From NCBI GenBank assembly GCA_944548615.1, contig CALYMY010000058.1, positions 180,056-244,055 of the forward strand: DNA of 64,000 bases. Direction: 5' to 3'. Source of the stretch: Micropterix aruncella. Taxonomy: Eukaryota; Arthropoda; Insecta; Lepidoptera; Micropterigidae. Below the pieces are notes generated by a model. The model was not told where the DNA came from, did no database searches, and was given only the letters and a program-made list of their open reading frames with translations. Position 1 is the stretch's first letter; every line of letters starts with the position of its first letter. The position numbers and the translations under genes were made by a program. This document shows positions 34,272 to 48,260 of the stretch, one piece after another.

Positions 34272-35675
34272 AATTTGGTATAGGCATTCCATTATGATGG
34301 CAATTACTAAGTTCCACCATGACATGGCTGCTGCACCCAGGGTTGGCTCCCGACGAGGGAACTTCTCAACGGTCAACCGTAGAGACGTGAAATTTGGTAT
34401 AGGCATTCCATTATGATGGCAATTACTAAGTTCCACCATGACATGGCTGCTGCACCCAGGGTTGGCTCCCGACGAGGGAACTCCTCAACGGTCAACCGTA
34501 GAGACGTGAAATTTGGTATAGGCATTCCATTATGATGGCAATTACTAAGTTCCACCATGACATGGCTGCTGCACCCAGGGTTGGCTCCCGACGAGGGAAC
34601 TCCTCAACGGTCAACCGTAGAGACGTGAAATTTGGTATAGGCATTCCATTATGATGGCAATTACTAAGTTCCACCATGACATGGCTGCTGCACCCAGGGT
34701 TGGCTCCCGACGAGGGAACTCCTCAACGGTCAACCGTAGAGACGTGAAATTTGGTATAGGCATTCCATTATGACGGCAATTTCTAAGTTCCACCATGACA
34801 TCGCTGCTGCACCCAGGGTTGGCTCCCGACGAGGGAACTCCTCAACGGTCAACCGTAGAGACGTGAAATTTGGTATAGGCATTCCATTATGATGGCAATT
34901 ACTAAGTTCCACCATGACATGGCTGCTGCACCCAGGGTTGGCTCCCGACGAGGGAACTCCTCAACGGTCAACCGTAGAGACGTGAAATTTGGTATAGGCA
35001 TTCCATTATGATGGCAATTACTAAGTTCCACCATGACATGGCTGCTGCACCCAGGGTTGGCTCCCGACGAGGGAACTCCTCAACGGTCAACCGTAGAGAC
35101 GTGAAATTTGGTATAGGCATTCCATTATGATGGCAATTACTAAGTTCCACCATGACATGGCTGCTGCACCCAGGGTTGGCTCCCGACGAGGGAACTCCTC
35201 AACGGTCAACCGTAGAGACGTGAAATTTGGTACAGGCATTCCATTATGATAGCAATTACTAAGTTCCACCATGACATGGCTGCTGCACCCAGGGTTGGCT
35301 CCCGACGAGGGAACTCCTCAACGGTCAACCGTAGAGACGTGAAATTTGGTATAGGCATTCCATTATGACGGCAATTTCTAAGTTCCACCATGACATCGCT
35401 GCTGCACCCAGGGTTGGCTCCCGACGAGGGAACTCCTCAACGGTCAACCGTAGAGACGTGAAATTTGGTATAGGCATTCCATTATGATGGCAATTACTAA
35501 GTTCCACCATGACATGGCTGCTGCACCCAGGGTTGGCTCCCGACGAGGGAACTCCTCAACGGTCAACCGTAGAGACGTGAAATTTGGTATAGGCATTCCA
35601 TTATGATGGCAATTACTAAGTTCCACCATGACATGGCTGCTGCACCCAGGGTTGGCTCCCGACGAGGGAACTCCT
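34239..35675 (+). repeat. A array of unit 8: 12 monomers
   Basis: Markers are 5 and 10, the same plan as units 3 and 10. Monomer 9 has two private changes (TACAGGC, GATAGCAA). Confidence 0.98.
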
Positions 35676-38374
35676 GAACATAGAAATTGTTATGAATAAA
35701 TGTCATTTTTCGAAAAAGACCGTGATAGAGTAAATAAAACGCGTTACGGTGTTTGGGCATAACGAAGGCCTTTGAAATCTCTACGAAATGGCATTTTCGA
35801 AATTTTGACATTTTGAAATTTTTTATATAAACTTTCATTTTGAACATAGAAATTGTTATGAAAAAATCACATTTTTCACAAAAGAACGAGATAGAGTAAA
35901 CCTACCGCGTTGCGGTCTTTGGCGAGATCGACACCCCGCTTAAGCTCTACAAAATGGCATTTTTGAAATTTTGACTTTTTGAAAAATTTTATATAAAATT
36001 TCATTTTAAACATAGAAATTATTATGAAAAAATCATATTTTTCGAAAAAGATCGTGATAGAGTAAACCTATAGGGTTACGGCGTTCGGACAGAACGACGG
36101 CCTTGGTAATCTCTACAAAATGGCATTTTCGAAATTTTGACATTTTGAAAAATTTTATATAAAATTTCATTTTAAACATAGAAATTGTTATGAAAAAATC
36201 ACATTTTTCGAAAAAGATCGTGATAGAGTAAACCTATAGGGTTACGGCGTTCGGACAGAACGACGGCCTTGGTAATCTCTACAAAATGGCATTTTCGAAA
36301 TTTTGACATTTTGAAATTTTTTATATAAACTTTCATTTTGAACATAGAAATTGTTATGAATTAATGACATTTTTCGAAAAAGACCGTGATAGAGTAAATG
36401 AAACGCGTTACGGTGTTCAGGCAGAACGAAGGCCTTTGAAATCTCTACGAAATGGCATTTTCGAAATTTTGACATTTTGAAATTTTTTATATAAACTTTC
36501 ATTTTGAACATAGAAATTGTTATGAAAAAATCACATTTTTCGAAATAAATCGAGATAGAGTAAACCTACCGCGTTGCGGTCTTTGGCGAGATCGACACCC
36601 CGCTTAAGCTCTACAAAATGGCATTTTTGAAATTTTGACATTTTGAAAAATTTTATATAAAATTTCATTTTAAACATAGAAATTATAATGAAAAAATCAC
36701 ATTTTTCGAAAGAGATCGTGATAGAGTAAACCTATAGCGTTACGGCGTTCGGACAGAACCACGGCCTTGGTAATCTCTACGAAATGGCATTTTCGAAATT
36801 TTGACATTTTGAAATTTTTTATATAAACTTTCATTTTGAACATAGAAATTGTTATGAATAAATGACATTTTTCGAAAAAGACCGTGATAGAGTAAACCTA
36901 CCGCGTTGCGGTCTTTGGCTAGATCGACACCCCGCTTAAGCTCTACAAAATGGCATTTTTGAAATTTTGACATTTTGAAAAATTTTATATAAAATTTCAT
37001 TTTAAACATAGAAATTATTATGAAAAAATCACATTTTTCGAAAAAGATCGTGATAGAGTAAACCTATAGCGTTACGGCGTTCGGACAGAACGACGGCCTT
37101 GGTAATCTCTACAAAATGGCATTTTCGAAATTTTGACATTTTGAAAAATTTTATATAAACTTTCATTTTGAACATAGAAATTGTTATGAAAAAATCACAT
37201 TTTTCACAAAATAACGAGATAGAGTAAACCTACCGCGTTGCGGTGTTCGGACAGAACGAAGGCCTTTGAAATCTACGAAATGGCATTTTCGAAATTTTTA
37301 CATTTTGAATTTTTTTATATAAACTTTCATTTTGAACATAGAAATTATTATAAAAAAATCACATTTTTCACAAAAGAACGAGATAGAGTGAACCTACGGC
37401 GTTGCGGTCTTTGGCGAGATCAACACCCCGCTTACGCTCTACAAAATGGCATTTTTGAAATTTTGACATTTTGAAAAATTTTATATAAAATTTCATTTTA
37501 AACATAGAAATTATTATGAAAAAATCACATTTTTAGAAAAAGATCGTGATAGAGTAAACCTATAGCGTTACTGCGTTTGGACAGAACGACGGCCTTGGTA
37601 ATCTCTACGAAATGGCATTTTCGAAATTTTGACATTTTGAAATTTTTTATATAAACTTTCATTTTGAACATAGAAATTGTTATGAATAAATGACATTTTT
37701 CGAAAAAGACCGTGATAGAGTAAATCAAACGCATTACGTTGTTCGGACAGAACGAAGGCCTTTGAAATCTCTACGAAATGGCATTTTCGAAATTTTGACA
37801 TTTTGAAATTTTTTATATAAACTTTTATTTTGAACATAGAAATTGTTATGAAAAAATGACATTTTTCGAAAAAGACCGTGATAGAGTAAACCTACCGCGT
37901 TGCGGTCTTTGGCGAGATCGACACCCCGCTTAAGCTCTACAAAATGGCATTTTTGAAATTTTGAAATTTTGAAAAATTTTTTATAAAATTTCATTTTAAA
38001 CATAGAAATTATTATGAAAAAATCACATTTTTCGAAAAAGATCGTGATAGAGTAAACCTATAGCGTTACGGCGTTTGGACAGAACGACGGCCTTGATAAT
38101 CTCTACGAAATGGCTATTTCAAAATTTTGACATTTTGAAATTTTTTATATAAACTTTCATTTTAAACATAGAAATTGTTATCAAAAAATCACATTTTTCA
38201 CAAAAGAACGAGATAGAGTAAACCTACCGCGTTGCGGTTTTTGGCGAGATCGACACCCCGCTTAAGCGCTACAAAATGGCATTTTTGAAATTTTGACATT
38301 TTGAATTTTTTTATATAAACTTTCATTTTGAACATAGAAATTGTTATGAAAAAATCACATTTTTCGAAATAAAT
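35676..38374 (+). repeat. B array of unit 8: 16 monomers minus 2 bp, + 45 bp
   Basis: Its second half is a distinct variant block: a beta/alpha hybrid monomer near 37200-37310 with a 2-bp loss (AAATCTACG), a GAGTGAACCTACGGCG beta near 37385, a CATTACGTTG alpha near 37731 and a GGCTATTTCAAAA gamma near 38113. Versions of the same block end the B arrays of units 10 and 12 and, in part, 11. Confidence 0.95.
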
Positions 38375-39096
38375 TGGCTTCCGACGTTTGAGGGCTATTG
38401 CGCTAAAAGGCATCAATAGTCCTCCCTGTTTATTATTATCTAATAGAGTTTTGCTTTGCGCATCTAACGCTTCTCTTAATTTTCAAATTTGAGTAATATT
38501 AACGGAATTATAGACGATTTAATATCTGTATAGGTATATTGATTTATCGATTTAACGGTTTTGTTTCCATAGTAACGAGCTCAGGCGGTGGCCCGACTCG
38601 CAATAGAATATTTATCGATTTAACGATTTCTGTTTCTATGGTAACTTCAGCCCTCGTCATACTTGCGAAAGTTTATTTATCGATTTTACGATGTTTGTTT
38701 TCAATAGTAGCGATCCGAGCCAAGGGAGTTTTAGTATTTTTCCCGCGGCTTCGTTTAATAAATTAAATATTATATTCTTTATTTTATCATATACACACAA
38801 GCGAGGTGTCAAAAGATAGGGTTTTAGAACGCTTTTCATTTCATTGCTTCTGCTTTTTATCTCGTCTTCTTCTTCTTCTTTAATTACTTTTCAATACTAT
38901 TTAATCTGTGCTTTTTCATTTTCATTTTCAGTGCCTTTGATCAACGAGAAGAGACAATATGGAGACCACAGAAATAGAAGTGCCGTTTCGGAATTTCGAA
39001 GAAATACCGGAAAGAGCCAGAGATATTGCCCGCGAGGCGTTAAACGAATTAAAAGGAGTAAACAACCTACGGAAAGAGGTACGTGACAAGGACGAG
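38375..39096 (+). repeat. U module, copy 9
   Basis: CAAATTTGAG subtype plus a private C in CTTCTCTTAAT (38475). Confidence 0.95.
38544..38711 (+). promoter_or_regulatory. ATCGAT / X-box-like triplet, copy 9
   Basis: Unchanged; X-box-like 14-mers at 38563-38576 and 38632-38645. Confidence 0.45.
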
Positions 39097-39129
39097 GGAA
39101 CTCCTCAACGGTCAACCGTAGAGACGTGA
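38959..39129 (+). CDS. Conserved 56-codon ORF, copy 9
   Basis: Majority peptide. Exon-like segment 38932-39078; TGA at 39127-39129. Confidence 0.4.
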   Translation: METTEIEVPFRNFEEIPERARDIAREALNELKGVNNLRKEVRDKDEGTPQRSTVET

Positions 39130-40295
39130 AATTTGGTATAGGCATTCCATTATGATGGCAATTACTAAGTTCCACCATGACATGGCTGCTGCACCCAGGG
39201 TTGGCTCCCGACGAGGGAACTTCTCAACGGTCAACCGTAGAGACGTGAAATTTGGTATAGGCATTCCATTATGATGGCAATTACTAAGTTCCACCATGAC
39301 ATGGCTGCTGCACCCAGGGTTGGCTCCCGACGAGGGAACTCCTCAACGGTCAACCGTAGAGACGTGAAATTTGGTATAGGCATTCCATTATGATGGCAAT
39401 TACTAAGTTCCACCATGACATGGCTGCTGCACCCAGGGTTGGCTCCCGACGAGGGAACTCCTCAACGGTCAACCGTAGAGACGTGAAATTTGGTATAGGC
39501 ATTCCATTATGATGGCAATTACTAAGTTCCACCATGACATGGCTGCTGCACCCAGGGTTGGCTCCCGACGAGGGAACTCCTCAACGGTCAACCGTAGAGA
39601 CGTGAAATTTGGTATAGGCATTCCATTATGACGGCAATTTCTAAGTTCCACCATGACATCGCTGCTGCACCCAGGGTTGGCTCCCGACGAGGGAACTCCT
39701 CAACGGTCAACCGTAGAGACGTGAAATTTGGTATAGGCATTCCATTATGATGGCAATTACTAAGTTCCACCATGACATGGCTGCTGCACCCAGGGTTGGC
39801 TCCCGACGAGGGAACTCCTCAACGGTCAACCGTAGAGACGTGAAATTTGTTATAGGCATTCCATTATGATGGCAATTACTAAGTTCCACCATGACATGGC
39901 TGCTGCACCCAGGGTTGGCTCCCGACGAGGGAACTCCTCAACGGTCAACCATAGAGACGTGAAATTTGGTATAGGCATTCCATTATGATGGCAATTACTA
40001 AGTTCCACCATGACATGGCTGCTGCACCCAGGGTTGGCTCCCGACGAGGGAACTCCTCAACGGTCAACCGTAGAGACGTGAAATTTGGTATAGGCATTCC
40101 ATTATGATGGCAATTACTAAGTTCCACCATGACATGGCTGCTGCACCCAGGGTTGGCTCCCGACGAGGGAACTCCTCAACGGTCAACCGTAGAGACGTGA
40201 AATTTGGTATAGGCATTCCATTATGATGGCAATTACTAAGTTCCACCATGACATGGCTGCTGCACCCAGGGTTGGCTCCCGACGAGGGAACTCCT
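39097..40295 (+). repeat. A array of unit 9: 10 monomers
   Basis: Only one marker (monomer 5). Monomer 7 has TTTGTTATAGG. Monomer 8 has AACCATAGAG, which breaks the first dyad; monomer 8 of unit 1 has the same change. Confidence 0.98.
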
Positions 40296-42316
40296 GAACA
40301 TAGAAATTGTTATGAATAAATGTCATTTTTCGAAAAAGACCGTGATAGAGTAAATAAAACGCGTTACGGTGTTTGGGCATAACGAAGGCCTTTGAAATCT
40401 CTACGAAATGGCATTTTCGAAATTTTGACATTTTGAAATTTTTTATATAAACTTTCATTTTGAACATAGAAATTGTTATGAAAAAATCACATTTTTCACA
40501 AAAGAACGAGATAGAGTAAACCTACCGCGTTGCGGTCTTTGGCGAGATCGACACCCCGCTTAAGCTCTACAAAATGGCATTTTTGAAATTTTGACTTTTT
40601 GAAAAATTTTATATAAAATTTCATTTTAAACATAGAAATTATTATGAAAAAATCATATTTTTCGAAAAAGATCGTGATAGAGTAAACCTATAGGGTTACG
40701 GCGTTGGGACAGAACGACGGCCTTGGTAATCTCTACAAAATGGCATTTTCGAAATTTTGACATTTTGATTTCATTTTAAACATAGAAATTGTTATGAAAA
40801 AATCACATTTTTCGAAAAAGATCGTGATAGAGTAAACCTATAGGGTTACGGCGTTCGGACAGAACGACGGCCTTGGTAATCTCTACAAAATGGCATTTTC
40901 GAAATTTTGACATTTTGAAATTTTTTATATAAACTTTCATTTTGAACATAGAAATTGTTATGAATTAATGACATTTTTTGAAAAAGACCGTGATAGAGTA
41001 AATGAAACGCGTTACGGTGTTCAGGCAGAACGAAGGCCTTTGAAATCTCTACGAAATGGCATTTTCGAAATTTTGACATTTTGAAATTTTTTATATAAAC
41101 TTTCATTTTGAACATAGAAATTGTTATGAAAAAATCACATTTTTCGAAATAAATCGAGATAGAGTAAACCTACCGCGTTGCGGTCTTTGGCGAGATCGAC
41201 ACCCCGCTTAAGCTCTACAAAATGGCATTTTTGAAATTTTGACATTTTGAAAAATTTTATATAAAATTTCATTTTAAACATAGAAATTATAATGAAAAAA
41301 TCACATTTTTCGAAAAAGATCGTGATAGAGTAAACCTATAGCGTTACGGCGTTCGGACAGAACCACGGCCTTGGTAATCTCTACGAAATGGCATTTTCGA
41401 AATTTTGACATTTTGAAATTTTTTATATAAACTTTCATTTTGAACATAGAAATTGTTATGAATAAATGACATTTTTCGAAAAAGACCGTGATAGAGTAAA
41501 CCTACCGCGTTGCGGTCTTTGGCTAGATCGACACCCCGCTTAAGCTCTACAAAATGGCATTTTTGAAATTTTGACATTTTGAAAAATTTTATATAAAATT
41601 TCATTTTAAACATAGAAATTGTTATGAAAAAATCACATTTTTCGAAAAAGATCGTGATAGAGTAAACCTATAGCGTTACGGCGTTCGGACAGAACGACGG
41701 CCTTGGTAATCTCTACAAAATGGCATTTTCGAAATTTTGACATTTTGAAAAATTTTATATAAAATTTCATTTTAAACATAGAAATTGTTATGAAAAAATC
41801 ACATTTTTCGAAAAAGATCGTGATAGAGTAAACCTATAGCGTTACGGCGTTCGGACAGAACGACGGCCTTGGTAATCTCTACAAAATGGCATTTTCGAAA
41901 TTTTGACATTTTGAAAAATTTTATATAAACTTTCATTTTGAACATAGAAATTGTTATGAAAAAATCACATTTTTCGAAATAAATCGAGATAGAGTAAACC
42001 TACCGCGTTGCGGTCTTTGGCGAGATCGACACCCCGCTTAAGCTCTACAAAATGGCATTTTTGAAATTTTGATATTTTGAAAATTTTTATATAAACTTTC
42101 ATTTTGAACTTGGAAATTATTATGAAAAAATCACATTTTTCGAAATAAATCGAGATAGAGTAAACCTAACGCGTTACGGTGTTCGGACAGAACGAAGGCC
42201 TTTGAAATCTGTACGAAATGGCATTTCCGAAATTTTGACATTTTGAATTTTTTTATATAAACTTTCATTTTGAACATAGAAATTGTTATGAAAAAATCAC
42301 ATTTTTCGAAATAAAT
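40296..42316 (+). repeat. B array of unit 9: 12 monomers minus 16 bp, + 45 bp
   Basis: A 16-bp deletion near 40769 removes most of the TTATATAAAA tail of one gamma monomer (CATTTTGATTTCATTTT). The rest follows the alpha, beta and gamma pattern. Confidence 0.96.
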
Positions 42317-43038
42317 TGGCTTCCGACGTTTGAGGGCTATTGCGCTAAAAGGCATCAATAGTCCTCCCTGTTTATTATTATCTAATAGAGTTTTGCTTTG
42401 CGCATCTAACGCTTCTTTTAATTTTCAAATCTGAGTAATATTAACGGAATTATAGACGATTTAATATCTGTATAGGTATATTGATTTATCGATTTAACGG
42501 TTTTGTTTCCATAGTAACGAGCTCAGGCGGTGGCCCGACTCGCAATAGAATATTTATCGATTTAACGATTTCTGTTTCTATGGTAACTTCAGCCCTCGTC
42601 ATACTTGCGAAAGTTTATTTATCGATTTTACGATGTTTGTTTTCAATAGTAGCGATCCGAGCCAAGGGAGTTTTAGTATTTTTCCCGCGGCTTCGTTTAA
42701 TAAATTAAATATTATATTCTTTATTTTATCATATACACACAAGCGAGGTGTCAAAAGATAGGGTTTTAGAACGCTTTTCATTTCATTGCTTCTGCTTTTT
42801 ATCTCGTCTTCTTCTTCTTCTTTAATTACTTTTCAATACTATTTAATCTGTGCTTTTTCATTTTCATTTTCAGTGCCTTTGATCAACGAGAAGAGACAAT
42901 ATGGAGACCACAGAAATAGAAGTGCCGTTTCGGAATTTCGAAGAAATACCGGAAAGAGCCAGAGATATTGCCCGCGAGGCGTTAAACGAATTAAAAGGAG
43001 TAAACAACCTACGGAAAGAGGTACGTGACAAGGACGAG
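42317..43038 (+). repeat. U module, copy 10
   Basis: Majority sequence, CAAATCTGAG subtype. Confidence 0.95.
42486..42653 (+). promoter_or_regulatory. ATCGAT / X-box-like triplet, copy 10
   Basis: Unchanged; X-box-like 14-mers at 42505-42518 and 42574-42587. Confidence 0.45.
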
Positions 43039-43071
43039 GGAACTCCTCAACGGTCAACCGTAGAGACGTGA
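42901..43071 (+). CDS. Conserved 56-codon ORF, copy 10
   Basis: Majority peptide. Exon-like segment 42874-43020; TGA at 43069-43071. Confidence 0.4.
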   Translation: METTEIEVPFRNFEEIPERARDIAREALNELKGVNNLRKEVRDKDEGTPQRSTVET

Positions 43072-44475
43072 AATTTGGTATAGGCATTCCATTATGATGG
43101 CAATTACTAAGTTCCACCATGACATGGCTGCTGCACCCAGGGTTGGCTCCCGACGAGGGAACTTCTCAACGGTCAACCGTAGAGACGTGAAATTTGGTAT
43201 AGGCATTCCATTATGATGGCAATTACTAAGTTCCACCATGACATGGCTGCTGCACCCAGGGTTGGCTCCCGACGAGGGAACTCCTCAACGGTCAACCGTA
43301 GAGACGTGAAATTTGGTATAGGCATTCCATTATGATGGCAATTACTAAGTTCCACCATGACATGGCTGCTGCACCCAGGGTTGGCTCCCGACGAGGGAAC
43401 TCCTCAACGGTCAACCGTAGAGACGTGAAATTTGGTATAGGCATTCCATTATGATGGCAATTACTAAGTTCCACCATGACATGGCTGCTGCACCCAGGGT
43501 TGGCTCCCGACGAGGGAACTCCTCAACGGTCAACCGTAGAGACGTGAAATTTGGTATAGGCATTCCATTATGACGGCAATTTCTAAGTTCCACCATGACA
43601 TCGCTGCTGCACCCAGGGTTGGCTCCCGACGAGGGAACTCCTCAACGGTCAACCGTAGAGACGTGAAATTTGGTATAGGCATTCCATTATGATGGCAATT
43701 ACTAAGTCCCACCATGACATGGCTGCTGCACCCAGGGTTGGCTCCCGACGAGGGAACTCCTCAACGGTCAACCGTAGAGACGTGAAATTTGGTATAGGCA
43801 TTCCATTATGATGGCAATTACTAAGTTCCACCATGACATGGCTGCTGCACCCAGGGTTGGCTCCCGACGAGGGAACTCCTCAACGGTCAACCGTAGAGAC
43901 GTGAAATTTGGTATAGGCATTCCATTATGATGGCAATTACTAAGTTCCACCATGACATGGCTGCTGCACCCAGGGTTGGCTCCCGACGAGGGAACTCCTC
44001 AACGGTCAACCGTAGAGACGTGAAATTTGGTATAGGCATTCCATTATGATGGCAATTACTAAGTTCCACCATGACATGGCTGCTGCACCCAGGGTTGGCT
44101 CCCGACGAGGGAACTCCTCAACGGTCAACCGTAGAGACGTGAAATTTGGTATAGGCATTCCATTATGACGGCAATTTCTAAGTTCCACCATGACATCGCT
44201 GCTGCACCCAGGGTTGGCTCCCGACGAGGGAACTCCTCAACGGTCAACCGTAGAGACGTGAAATTTGGTATAGGCATTCCATTATGATGGCAATTACTAA
44301 GTTCCACCATGACATGGCTGCTGCACCCAGGGTTGGCTCCCGACGAGGGAACTCCTCAACGGTCAACCGTAGAGACGTGAAATTTGGTATAGGCATTCCA
44401 TTATGATGGCAATTACTAAGTTCCACCATGACATGGCTGCTGCACCCAGGGTTGGCTCCCGACGAGGGAACTCCT
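43039..44475 (+). repeat. A array of unit 10: 12 monomers
   Basis: Markers are 5 and 10. Monomer 6 has AAGTCCCACC. The A-to-B junction has a private T (GAACTTAG, 44480). Confidence 0.98.
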
Positions 44476-47400
44476 GAACTTAGAAATTGTTATGAATAAA
44501 TGTCATTTTTCGAAAAAGACCGTGATAGAGTAAATAAAACGCGTTACGGTGTTTGGGCATAACGAAGGCCTTTGAAATCTCTACGAAATGGCATTTTCGA
44601 AATTTTGACATTTTGAAATTTTTTATATAAACTTTCATTTTGAACATAGAAATTGTTATGAAAAAATCACATTTTTCACAAAAGAACGAGATAGAGTAAA
44701 CCTACCGCGTTGCGGTCTTTGGCGAGATCGACACCCCGCTTAAGCTCTACAAAATGGCATTTTTGAAATTTTGACTTTTTGAAAAATTTTATATAAAATT
44801 TCATTTTAAACATAGAAATTATTATGAAAAAATCATATTTTTCGAAAAAGATCGTGATAGAGTAAACCTATAGGGTTACGGCGTTCGGACAGAACGGCGG
44901 CCTTGGTAATCTCTACAAAATGGCATTTTCGAAATTTTGACATTTTGAAAAATTTTATATAAAATTTCATATTAAACATAGAAATTGTTATGAAAAAATC
45001 ACATTTTTCGAAAAAGATCGTGATAGAGTAAACCTATAGGGTTACGGCGTTCGGACAGAACGACGGCCTTGGTAATCTCTACAAAATGGCATTTTCGAAA
45101 TTTTGACATTTTGAAATTTTTTATATAAACTTTCATTTTGAACATAGAAATTGTTATGAATTAATGACATTTTTCGAAAAAGACCGTGATAGAGTAAATG
45201 AAACGCGTTACGGTGTTCAGGCAGAACGAAGGCCTTTGAAATCTCTACGAAATGGCATTTTCGAAATTTTGACATTTTGAAATTTTTTATATAAACTTTC
45301 ATTTTGAACATAGAAATTGTTATGAAAAAATCACATTTTTCGAAATAAATCGAGATAGAGTAAACCTACCGCGTTGCGGTCTTTGGCGAGATCGACACCC
45401 CGCTTAAGCTCTACAAAATGGCATTTTTGAAATTTTGACATTTTGAAAAATTTTATATAAAATTTCATTTTAAACATAGAAATTATTATGAAAAAATCAC
45501 ATTTTTAGAAAAAGATCGTGATAGAGTAAACCTATAGCGTTACGGCGTTCGGACAGAACGACGGCCTTGGTAATCTCTACAAAATGGCATTTTCGAAATT
45601 TTGACATTTTGAAAAATTTTATATAAACTTTCATTTTGAACATAGAAATTGTTATGAATAAATGACATTTTTCGAAAAAGACCGTGATAGAGTAAACCTA
45701 CCGCGTTGCGGTCTTTGGCTAGATCGACACCCCGCTTAAGCTCTACAAAATGGCATTTTTGAAATTTTGACATTTTGAAAAATTTTATATAAAATTTCAT
45801 TTTAAACATAGAAATTATTATGAAAAAATCACATTTTTCGAAAAAGATCGTGATAGAGTAAACCTATAGCGTTACGGCGTTCGGACAGAACGACGGCCTT
45901 GGTAATCTCTACAAAATGGCATTTTCGAAATTTTGACATTTTGAAAAATTTTATATAAACTTTCATTTTGAACATAGAAATTGTTATGAAAAAATCACAT
46001 TTTTCACAAAATAACGAGATAGAGTAAACCTACCGCGTTGCGGTGTTCGGACAGAACGAAGGCCTTTGAAATCTACGAAATGGCATTTTCGAAATTTTTA
46101 CATTTTGAAATTTTTTATATAAACTTTCATTTTGAACATAGAAATTATTATAAAAAATCACATTTTTCACAAAAGAACGAGATAGAGTGAACCTACGGCG
46201 TTGCGGTCTTTGGCGAGATCGACACCCCGCTTACGCTCTACAAAATGGCATTTTTGAAATTTTGACATTTTGAAAAATTTTATATAAAATTTCATTTTAA
46301 ACATAGAAATTATTATGAAAAAATCACATTTTTAGAAAAAGATCGTGATAGAGTAAACCTATAGCGTTACTGCGTTTGGACAGAACGACGGCCTTGGTAA
46401 TCTCTACGAAATGGCATTTTCGAAATTTTGACATTTTGAATTTTTTTATATAAACTTTCATTTTGAACATAGAAATTGTTATGAATAAATGACATTTTTC
46501 GAAAAAGACCGTGATAGAGTAAATCAAACGCATTACGTTGTTCGGACAGAACGAAGGCCTTTGAAATCTCTACGAAATGGCATTTTCGAAATTTTGACAT
46601 TTTGAAATTTTTTATATAAACTTTTATTTTGAACATAGAAATTGTTATGAAAAAATGACATTTTTCGAAAAAGACCGTGATAGAGTAAACCTACCGCGTT
46701 GCGGTCTTTGGCGAGATCGACACCCCGCTTAAGCTCTACAAAATGGCATTTTTGAAATTTTGCAATTTTGAAAAATTTTATATAAAATTTCATTTTAAAC
46801 ATAGAAATTATTATGAAAAAAGCACATTTTTCGAAAAAGATCGTGATAGAGTAAACCTATAGCGTTACGGCGTTCGGACAGAACGACGGCCTTGATAATC
46901 TCTACGAAATGGCTATTTCAAAATTTTGACATTTTGAAATTTTTTATATAAACTTTCATTTTGAACATAGAAATTGTTATCAAAAAATCACATTTTTTAC
47001 AAAAGAACGAGATAGAGTAAACCTACCGCGTTGCGGTCTTTGGCGAGATCGACACCCCGCTTAAGCTCTACAAAATGGCATTTTTGAAATTTTGAAATTT
47101 TGAAAAATTTTATATAAAATTTCATTTTAAACATAGAAATTATTATGAAAAAATCACATTTTTCGAAAAAGATCGTGATAGAGTAAACCTATAGCGTTAC
47201 GGCGTTTGGACAGAACGACGGCCTTGATAATCTCTACGAAATTGCTATTTCAAAATTTTGACATTTTGAAATTTTTTATATAAACTTTCATTTTAAACAT
47301 AGAAATTGTTATCAAAAAATCACATTTTTCACAAAAGAACGAGATAGAGTAAACCTACCGCGTTGCGGTTTTTGGCGAGATCGACACCCCGCTTAAGCGC

Positions 47401-47505
47401 TACAAAATGGCATTTTTGAAATTTTGACATTTTGAATTTTTTTATATAAACTTTCATTTTGAACATAGAAATTGTTATGAAAAAATCACATTTTTCGAAA
47501 TAAAT
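44476..47505 (+). repeat. B array of unit 10: 18 monomers minus 3 bp, + 45 bp
   Basis: It ends with the variant block also seen in unit 8 (hybrid monomer near 46000-46100, CATTACGTTG near 46530, GGCTATTTCAAAA near 46912). From about 45.5 kb on it matches the end of the B array of unit 12 at an offset of 9,739 bp. Confidence 0.95.
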
Positions 47506-48227
47506 TGGCTTCCGACGTTTGAGGGCTATTGCGCTAAAAGGCATCAATAGTCCTCCCTGTTTATTATTATCTAATAGAGTTTTGCTTTGCGCATCTAACG
47601 CTTCTTTTAATTTTCAAATTTGAGTAATATTAACGGAATTATAGACGATTTAATATCTGTATAGGTATATTGATTTATCGATTTAACGGTTTTGTTTCCA
47701 TAGTAACGAGCTCAGGCGGTGGCCCGACTCGCAATAGAATATTTATCGATTTAACGATTTCTGTTTCTATGGTAACTTCAGCCCTCGTCATACTTGCGAA
47801 AGTTTATTTATCGATTTTACGATGTTTGTTTTCAATAGTAGCGATCCGAGCCAAGGGAGTTTTAGTATTTTTCCCGCGGCTTCGTTTAATAAATTAAATA
47901 TTATATTCTTTATTTTATCATATACACACAAGCGAGGTGTCAAAAGATAGGGTTTTAGAACGCTTTTCATTTCATTGCTTCTGCTTTTTATCTCGTCTTC
48001 TTCTTCTTCTTTAATTACTTTTCAATACTATTTAATCTGTGCTTTTTCATTTTCATTTTCAGTGCCTTTGATCAACGAGAAGAGACAATATGGAGACCAC
48101 AGAAATAGAAGTGCCGTTTCGGAATTTCGAAGAAATACCGGAAAGAGCCAGAGATATTGCCCGCGAGGCGTTAAACGAATTAAAAGGAGTAAACAACCTA
48201 CGGAAAGAGGTACGTGACAAGGACGAG
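47506..48227 (+). repeat. U module, copy 11
   Basis: CAAATTTGAG subtype. Copies 11, 12 and 13 form one family together with their A arrays. Confidence 0.95.
47675..47842 (+). promoter_or_regulatory. ATCGAT / X-box-like triplet, copy 11
   Basis: Unchanged; X-box-like 14-mers at 47694-47707 and 47763-47776. Confidence 0.45.
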
Positions 48228-48260
48228 GGAACTCCTCAACGGTCAACCGTAGAGACGTGA
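48090..48260 (+). CDS. Conserved 56-codon ORF, copy 11
   Basis: Majority peptide. Exon-like segment 48063-48209; TGA at 48258-48260. Confidence 0.4.
   Translation: METTEIEVPFRNFEEIPERARDIAREALNELKGVNNLRKEVRDKDEGTPQRSTVET

Noticed and set aside
37238..37474. 78-aa plus-strand ORF in the B array of unit 8
   Set aside because: It is caused by a 2-bp loss in a hybrid monomer and is absent as a full ORF from the related blocks near 46.0 and 55.8 kb.
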